NCBI GenBank assembly: GCA_937925645.1
Contig: CALAMB010000237.1
Location: 1 to 11,246, forward strand
Length of the DNA stretch: 11,246 nt
Origin: an uncultured Acidobacteriota bacterium
GTDB lineage: Bacteria; Acidobacteriota; JAAYUB01
Reading direction: 5' to 3'
The notes below the pieces were generated by a model that saw only the letters and a list, made by a program, of their open reading frames with translations, did no database searches and was not told the origin of the DNA. The first letter of the stretch is position 1. Every line of letters starts with the position of its first letter. The position numbers and the translations under genes were made by a program. Shown here piece by piece: positions 7,524 through 11,246 of this stretch.

Positions 7524-8600
7524 TTAATGGCTGGCCGGCGCGGACACCGCGTCGGCGCAGCGGAAATACTTCCCGCGGATCTTGAAGGCCACGTTGACCA
7601 GGGCGATCATCACCGGCACCTCCACCAGCGGGCCGATGACCGCGGCGAAGGCCTCGCCCGAATTGATCCCAAACACCGCGACGGCCACGGCGATGGCCAG
7701 CTCGAAGTTGTTGGAGGCCGCCGTGAATGAGAGCGTCGTCGACTGCCCGTAATCGGCCCCGGCCTTCTTGCTGAGCCAGAACGACACCAGGAACATCACC
7801 ACAAAGTAGATCAGCAGTGGGATGGCGATGCGCACCACGTCCAGTGGCAGCTTGACGATGAACTCGCCCTTCAGGCTGAACATGACCACGATGGTGAAGA
7901 GCAGCGCCACCAGGGTGATGGGGCTGATCACCGGCACGAATTTGGCGTGGTACCATTCCTTGCCCTTGAGCTTGACCAGGATCAGCCGGGTGAACAGGCC
8001 GGCCAGGAACGGGATGCCCAGGTAGATGAACACGCTCTCGGCGATCTGGCCGATGGAGATGGCCACCACCGAGCCTTTCAATCCCACCAGCGGTAGCCCG
8101 ACGGTGATGAAGAGCCACGCGTAGAGCGAGAAGAACAGCACCTGGAAGATGGAGTTGAAGGCCACCAGGCCGGCGGCGTACTCGCGGTCGCCCTCGGCCA
8201 GGTCGTTCCAGACGATGACCATGGCGATGCAGCGGGCCAGGCCGATGAGGATCAGCCCCACCATGTACTCGTGCTTGTCGGCCAGGAAGGCCACCGCCAG
8301 GCCGAACATCAGGATCGGGCCGATCACCCAGTTCTGCACCAGCGACAGGCCCAGCACCTTAAAGTTGCGGAACACCCGGCCCATTTCCTCGTAGCGGACC
8401 TTGGCCAGCGGCGGGTACATCATCAGGATCAGGCCGACGGCGATGGGGACGTTGGTGGTGCCGGAATTGAAACGGTTCCAGAACTCGTTGATGCCGGGGT
8501 ACAGGTAGCCGGTCGCCACCCCGACGCCCATGGCCAGGAAGATCCAGAGGGTCAGGTAGCGGTCCAGGAACGACAAACGGTGGGATATGCCATCGGTCAT
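7524..8600 (-). CDS. acr3: Arsenite efflux transporter Acr3
   Basis: This inner-membrane carrier exports As(III). The 358-residue protein is almost entirely hydrophobic, with about ten membrane segments, the normal Acr3 size. The essential cysteine of the family appears in [19 protein letters not shown] (Cys124), and the conserved glutamate appears in GPLVEVPVM (Glu327). ATG 8600 is chosen because AAAGGAG stands 7 nt upstream; an in-frame ATG seven codons earlier (8621) has no better site. It lies between arsC (43-nt gap) and arsM (17-nt gap), so reduction, export and methylation genes are read together. Confidence 0.95.
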   Translation of the reverse strand: MTDGISHRLSFLDRYLTLWIFLAMGVGVATGYLYPGINEFWNRFNSGTTNVPIAVGLILMMYPPLAKVRYEEMGRVFRNFKVLGLSLVQNWVIGPILMFGLAVAFLADKHEYMVGLILIGLARCIAMVIVWNDLAEGDREYAAGLVAFNSIFQVLFFSLYAWLFITVGLPLVGLKGSVVAISIGQIAESVFIYLGIPFLAGLFTRLILVKLKGKEWYHAKFVPVISPITLVALLFTIVVMFSLKGEFIVKLPLDVVRIAIPLLIYFVVMFLVSFWLSKKAGADYGQSTTLSFTAASNNFELAIAVAVAVFGINSGEAFAAVIGPLVEVPVMIALVNVAFKIRGKYFRCADAVSAPASH

Positions 8601-8643
8601 GCGTCCACTCCTTTTGAGCATTCGGCTCCTGACGATCGTTTAC

Positions 8644-9078
8644 TTACGCCTCTCGGAGAGACTCCGGGAGACCTTCCACGAACCGGCGGATCTCGTCGCG
8701 GACCCGCCGGTAGTGGGCCATGGCCTCCTCTTCAGTCGCCGCCTCGCGAGCCAGCGCTGGCGGATCGTCAAATCCGGCATGCAGCCGCAGGACCCGGCCG
8801 GGGAACACCGGACAGGTCTCCGCCGCGTGGCCGCACACCGTGACCACCCAGTCGAACGGGACGGTCATGATTTCCTCGACCGGCTTGGACCGCTGGGTGG
8901 AGATGTCCACCCCCGCCTCGGCCATGGCCCGCACCGCCCGGGGATCGAGCCCCTTGGCCACCGTGCCTGCGGAGTACGGTTCCAGCACCTCACCTTTGAG
9001 TTGCCGGACCCACCCCTCGGCCATCTGGCTGCGGCACGAGTTGCCGGTGCAGAGGAACAGGATCTTCACTTTGTCCAT
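8644..9078 (-). CDS. arsC: Arsenate reductase ArsC, thioredoxin-coupled (low-molecular-weight phosphatase fold)
   Basis: ArsC reduces As(V) to As(III) in the cytoplasm, giving Acr3 and ArsM their substrate. The 144-residue protein has the phosphatase loop CTGNSCR (Cys10 to Arg16). Cys82 and Cys89 lie in VCGHAAETC, and Asp105 lies in HAGFDDPP. These fall at the same residue numbers as the catalytic Cys10, Cys82, Cys89 and Asp105 of Staphylococcus plasmid pI258 ArsC, the thioredoxin-dependent class. The start ATG 9078 lies inside the 3' end of the rhodanese gene (13-nt overlap), with a modest GAAGGCGG upstream, so translation is probably coupled. A thioredoxin-like gene opens the visible operon and could be its electron donor. 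Confidence 0.95.
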   Translation of the reverse strand: MDKVKILFLCTGNSCRSQMAEGWVRQLKGEVLEPYSAGTVAKGLDPRAVRAMAEAGVDISTQRSKPVEEIMTVPFDWVVTVCGHAAETCPVFPGRVLRLHAGFDDPPALAREAATEEEAMAHYRRVRDEIRRFVEGLPESLREA

Positions 9079-9494
9079 TTCGATTCCGCCTTCGGATTTT
9101 TTGGGCGCAGCTTGCAGGAGCACTGGCCCACCAGTTCGTAGTTGCGGTCCACCAGGACCGGCAGTCCGCCTTTGACCCAGTCCACCACGCCGCCGATGAT
9201 GTAAGCGACGTCCCGGTGGCCGTTCGCCATGAGGAACCGGGCGATCTCCGGGCTACGTACGCCCACGTTGTCGATGAGGATGAGGGGGGTGTCCTGGGGG
9301 ATTTCCGTCCAGCGGTCCCGAAACCCGCGGTGGGGAACCTGGATCACCGCGGGGACGTCGATGACGCGGAAGTTGGTCTCGTAGGCCTCGCGGATGTCCA
9401 GCAGCGTCGCGCCGTTCCGGAGGCGCGCCAGGGCTTCCTGCGGGGATATCGGGATCGGGGAGTCATCCGGCCGCTTTTCTTTGGGATTTCTCAT
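9066..9494 (-). CDS. Rhodanese-like protein without the catalytic cysteine, C-terminal CxC
   Basis: The 142-residue protein has the rhodanese fold signs: LLDIREAYE (31-39), LILIDNVGVRSPEIARFL (71-88) and the tail motif GGVVDWVKGGLPV. In active rhodaneses the loop begins with a cysteine (CxxGxRS); here it reads DNVGVRS, with Asp75 in that place, so ordinary sulfur transfer is not expected. Its only two cysteines form a CSC pair (125 and 127) near the C-terminus, a possible metalloid or metal ligand. ATG 9494 has AAGGAGG 5 nt upstream. No signal peptide is seen, so it should be cytoplasmic. Position inside the ars operon and overlap with arsC suggest an accessory role in arsenic handling; the exact role is unknown. 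Confidence 0.85.
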   Translation of the reverse strand: MRNPKEKRPDDSPIPISPQEALARLRNGATLLDIREAYETNFRVIDVPAVIQVPHRGFRDRWTEIPQDTPLILIDNVGVRSPEIARFLMANGHRDVAYIIGGVVDWVKGGLPVLVDRNYELVGQCSCKLRPKNPKAESKWTK

Positions 9495-9507
9495 CAAGGC
9501 CTCCTTG
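9495..9507 (-). promoter_or_regulatory. Ribosome site inside a small hairpin before the rhodanese-like gene
   Basis: On the minus strand CAAGG-AGG-CCTTG directly precedes the ATG. The ribosome site AAGGAGG lies in the 5-bp stem and loop, so it could be partly hidden in the mRNA. The stem is short and its effect is uncertain. Confidence 0.35.
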
Positions 9508-9546
9508 GCAGAATATCCGGCGCCAGGGAACGACGGCTCGCCGGGG

Positions 9547-9993
9547 TCACTCCGCCATGAACCGGTCAATCGCATCCTGCACGTAGCGGGCGAACTCGGT
9601 TTCGTCGCCATCCACCAATTCCCAGACCCGCTCCAGCTTCGCGTAGGCAAGCACCCGATCGCCGTCCATTCGGGCGACGGCCAGGGTGGAGGTCTCGAGC
9701 CTGAACTCGTCGGAATAATGCTGGTGTTCCGGCCGGTCAATGTCTACGGCCCGCCACTGGACCGTGCCCTGTTCCAGGTAGTCGGCGTAGGCGTCGCGGA
9801 CCGCTTCGGCTGCCAGCCGCTCGATCTTCAGGCAGGTGGGGCACCGGAACTTGCCGTGGAAGTAGAAGACCACGAACCGGACCGCCGCCGGCGCCGGCTT
9901 CGCGGGTTGCGCATCCGCCGCCAAGACAGCGAGGCCTGAAACGGCCGTCAGCCACAGGCCCAGGCCCAGCGCCGCCGTCCGGCGCCGGTTCAT
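9547..9993 (-). CDS. arsF: Secreted thioredoxin-like CxxC protein, ArsF type
   Basis: The 148-residue protein has a signal peptide (RRR n-region, hydrophobic core, cleavage near LAVLAA at 21-26). A single thioredoxin-like domain follows, opening with RFVVFYFHGKFRCPTC. Its active-site pair is Cys51-Pro-Thr-Cys54. The run from FYFHGKFRCPTCLKIE through VDIDRPEHQHYSDEF to KLERVWELVDG matches what I recall of the ArsF family. That family is named after an arsEFG operon linked to nitroarsenical reduction and aminoaryl-arsenical efflux in Shewanella. The substrate here is not shown by the sequence. Its ATG overlaps the ArsR stop (ATGA, 4 nt), so it is translationally coupled to the repressor. With the CcdA-like protein it could form a periplasmic thiol relay. 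The next gene starts 52 nt downstream. Confidence 0.75.
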   Translation of the reverse strand: MNRRRTAALGLGLWLTAVSGLAVLAADAQPAKPAPAAVRFVVFYFHGKFRCPTCLKIERLAAEAVRDAYADYLEQGTVQWRAVDIDRPEHQHYSDEFRLETSTLAVARMDGDRVLAYAKLERVWELVDGDETEFARYVQDAIDRFMAE

Positions 9994-10334
9994 CGGTCCA
10001 CCACCTTCCGCCGATACGCCGCGGCGGGCTTCGCCGACACCGTCGCGCATTCGGACGTCTCGGCGGGGTGGCGCAGGCAGTTCAGGAATGTCCGCACGCA
10101 GGGGAGAGTCAGGCGGTAGAACACCCACTGGCCGCGCTTCTCGTCGGCGATCACGCCGGCGCCCTTGAGCACCGTCAGGTGTCGCGAGACGGTGGACATG
10201 TCTCCGCCGACGATCTCCTGGAGCTCGCAGACGCAGCGCTCGCCGGCGGCGAGCGCCTCCACCACCGCCAGGCGGCTCGGGTGGGCCAGCGCCTTGAAAA
10301 CGAGTGCCTCCTGCCGCAATCCAGTCCAGTCCAT
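9990..10334 (-). CDS. arsR: ArsR-family arsenic-responsive repressor
   Basis: The 114-residue protein is a winged-helix regulator with FKALAHPSRL (13-22), the sensor helix ERCVCELQ (Cys34 and Cys36) and the DNA-reading region DMSTVSRHLTVLKGAGVI (45-62). It likely represses this operon until As(III) binds. Cys34 and Cys36 match the CVC of classical ArsR, but the third cysteine of CVCDLC is glutamine here. Cys79, Cys86 or Cys96 may supply the third thiol. ATG 10334 is preferred to the in-frame GTG 10352, which has no ribosome site; GGAGG lies 11 nt before the ATG. The gene is internal to the operon, so the operator is probably upstream of the first gene, outside the window. Confidence 0.92.
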   Translation of the reverse strand: MDWTGLRQEALVFKALAHPSRLAVVEALAAGERCVCELQEIVGGDMSTVSRHLTVLKGAGVIADEKRGQWVFYRLTLPCVRTFLNCLRHPAETSECATVSAKPAAAYRRKVVDR

Positions 10335-10361
10335 CTTCACTTCAGCCTCCACGCAGAAGAA

Positions 10362-11057
10362 TCAGGCGGTGTAGATCAGGTATACGCCGCCCAGCAGGAC
10401 CAGCACGCCGCACACCCGCTTCAGGATCACCGCTCCGCGCGACCTCTCGTTCCAGCGCAGGTACCGCTGCACCACCTCGGTGAAGGTGCCCGCCGCCACG
10501 ATCACCCCGCAGTGCCCCAGGCCGTAGAACGTTAGCAGCAGGGCGGCAAAGAGGGCGTTGGCCGCCGCAACCTTCACCGTCACGGCCAACACCGGGGCCA
10601 TGTAGGCGAAGGTGCACGGCCCCAGGGCGATGCCGAACACAAGTCCCAGGATGAAGGCGGCCAGCAGGCCGCGGCGCTTGAGGCCGATGTTGCCAGGCCC
10701 GGAGAAGGGGAGCGGGATCACGTCCAGCAGGTGCAGCCCCACCAGGAAGAAGATCGCCGCCACGGCGTAGTTGCCCCAGGCGCCCACGTCGCCCAGCATC
10801 CGGCCCAGCGCGGCCGTGACCGCCCCGATCAGGGCGATGGTCACCAGGATACCCAGGCTGAACAGCGCGGCCAGCCCGAAAGCCCGGCGGGCGTTTGCCA
10901 CCCGTTGCTCGCTGATGAAGCCCACGATGAGCGGTATGCTGGCCAGATGGCAAGGGCTTAGCAGGATGCTCAGCACGCCCCACAGGAACGAGGCCGACAG
11001 GGCCACCAGGGCCGAGCCTTCCACGGCGTGCGTCAGGGTGGCGAACAGCGATTCCAT
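10362..11057 (-). CDS. CcdA/DsbD-family membrane protein, ArsG-like
   Basis: The 231-residue inner-membrane protein has about six membrane segments. It carries the paired Pro-Cys motifs of the CcdA/DsbD family, LSPCHLASIPL (Cys36) and LGPCTFAYMAP (Cys148). Family members carry electrons from cytoplasmic thioredoxin to periplasmic thiol proteins. The flanking thioredoxin-like gene and the secreted CxxC protein would be natural donor and acceptor. Proteins of this fold beside ArsF are also annotated as ArsG arsenical efflux permeases. The sequence does not tell the two roles apart, though the intact cysteine pair favours the thiol role. ATG 11057 has GAGG upstream. Gaps are 58 nt from the thioredoxin gene and 27 nt to arsR. 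Cys183 and Cys216 are additional and not part of the family pair. Confidence 0.8.
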   Translation of the reverse strand: MESLFATLTHAVEGSALVALSASFLWGVLSILLSPCHLASIPLIVGFISEQRVANARRAFGLAALFSLGILVTIALIGAVTAALGRMLGDVGAWGNYAVAAIFFLVGLHLLDVIPLPFSGPGNIGLKRRGLLAAFILGLVFGIALGPCTFAYMAPVLAVTVKVAAANALFAALLLTFYGLGHCGVIVAAGTFTEVVQRYLRWNERSRGAVILKRVCGVLVLLGGVYLIYTA

Positions 11058-11071
11058 GTTCCATCCTCAGC

Positions 11072-11090
11072 CCGGACCGAAGCGGTCCGG
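11072..11090 (-). promoter_or_regulatory. Strong hairpin between the thioredoxin and CcdA-like genes
   Basis: CCGGACCG (11072-11079) and CGGTCCGG (11083-11090) form a perfect 8-bp stem around 3 nt. It sits about 14 nt ahead of the CcdA-like start, just upstream of its ribosome site. No U-tract follows, so it is more likely an mRNA processing, stabilising or translation-control element than a terminator. A protein-binding operator is also possible because it is a palindrome. Confidence 0.5.
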
Positions 11091-11115
11091 TGATTTGCAT
11101 ACAGTGAGAGCCCCG

Positions 11116-11246
11116 TTAAAACGTGATTCCTTTCTCCTTGAACCTGGCCAGGATGTCTTCCTTGGGGTAGAAGCCCACGTGACGGAAGAATTCCTTGCCC
11201 TCGGCGTCATAAAAGATCTGGGTGGGGATGCTCTGGATGCCGTACT
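11116..11246 (-). CDS. Thioredoxin-family protein, C-terminal end only (cut by window edge)
   Basis: Forty-two C-terminal residues and a TAA stop are present, and the N-terminus with any CxxC lies outside the window. The visible part begins YGIQSIPTQIFYDAEG, with the cis-proline motif SIPT and the following beta strand of the thioredoxin fold. It ends in a final helix, KEDILARFKEKGI. It is the first visible gene of the ars operon in reading direction. A thioredoxin here could reduce ArsC or feed the CcdA-like protein; it may correspond to ArsE-type proteins, but the missing part is needed to say so. Whether it has a signal peptide cannot be seen. Confidence 0.8.
   Translation of the reverse strand, partial: YGIQSIPTQIFYDAEGKEFFRHVGFYPKEDILARFKEKGITF

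Noticed and set aside
7507..8118. Upstream extension of the arsM frame
   Set aside because: It overlaps acr3 and shows no ArsM-like residues, while ATG 7506 has a strong ribosome site.
10342..11100. Second open minus-strand frame over the CcdA-like gene
   Set aside because: It is arginine/glycine/proline-rich without domains, while the other frame has membrane segments and the Pro-Cys motifs.

Overview
The window is high-GC bacterial DNA in two unlike parts. The best lineage guess is Acidobacteriota or a close relative. The basis is the left-hand gene, which matches the VWFA-related family described mainly from Acidobacteria. This is an inference from family distribution, and no rRNA or marker gene is present to confirm it.

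Left part (1-2419). A 35-bp tandem repeat runs in from the left edge. It is followed by one plus-strand gene for a secreted VWFA-type protein (197-1920). This gene is split by what looks like a single missing C near position 586; both halves are otherwise intact and read as one protein. A 499-bp non-coding stretch follows, packed with copies of a GGGTGTCC core. Copies in its right half point one way and GGACAYCC-like copies in its left half point the other way. The left-edge repeat carries the same GGTGTCC core, so the VWFA gene sits between two related repeat clusters.

Right part (2420-11246). Every gene is on the minus strand, so the reading order is right to left. A tightly packed arsenic operon comes first: a thioredoxin-like protein (cut by the right edge), a CcdA/DsbD-type membrane protein (ArsG-like), ArsR, a secreted CxxC protein of the ArsF type, a rhodanese-like protein without the catalytic cysteine, thioredoxin-type arsenate reductase ArsC, the arsenite efflux pump Acr3, and arsenite methyltransferase ArsM. 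Two pairs overlap (4 nt ArsR/ArsF, 13 nt rhodanese/ArsC). Apart from those overlaps, gaps between genes are 17-58 nt. After a gap of about 95 nt there is a second pair: an outer-membrane beta-barrel of the alginate-export type, then, 10 nt later, a 926-residue fusion of eight c-type heme sites to a membrane b-type cytochrome, built like CbcL of Geobacter.

How they may work together. ArsC reduces As(V) to As(III), Acr3 exports it, ArsM methylates it, and ArsR senses it. The thioredoxin, CcdA-like and ArsF-like proteins look like a thiol relay carrying reducing power across the inner membrane. The barrel/cytochrome pair looks like a respiratory electron outlet from the quinone pool. Whether it is tied to arsenic or only a neighbour cannot be decided from the sequence.
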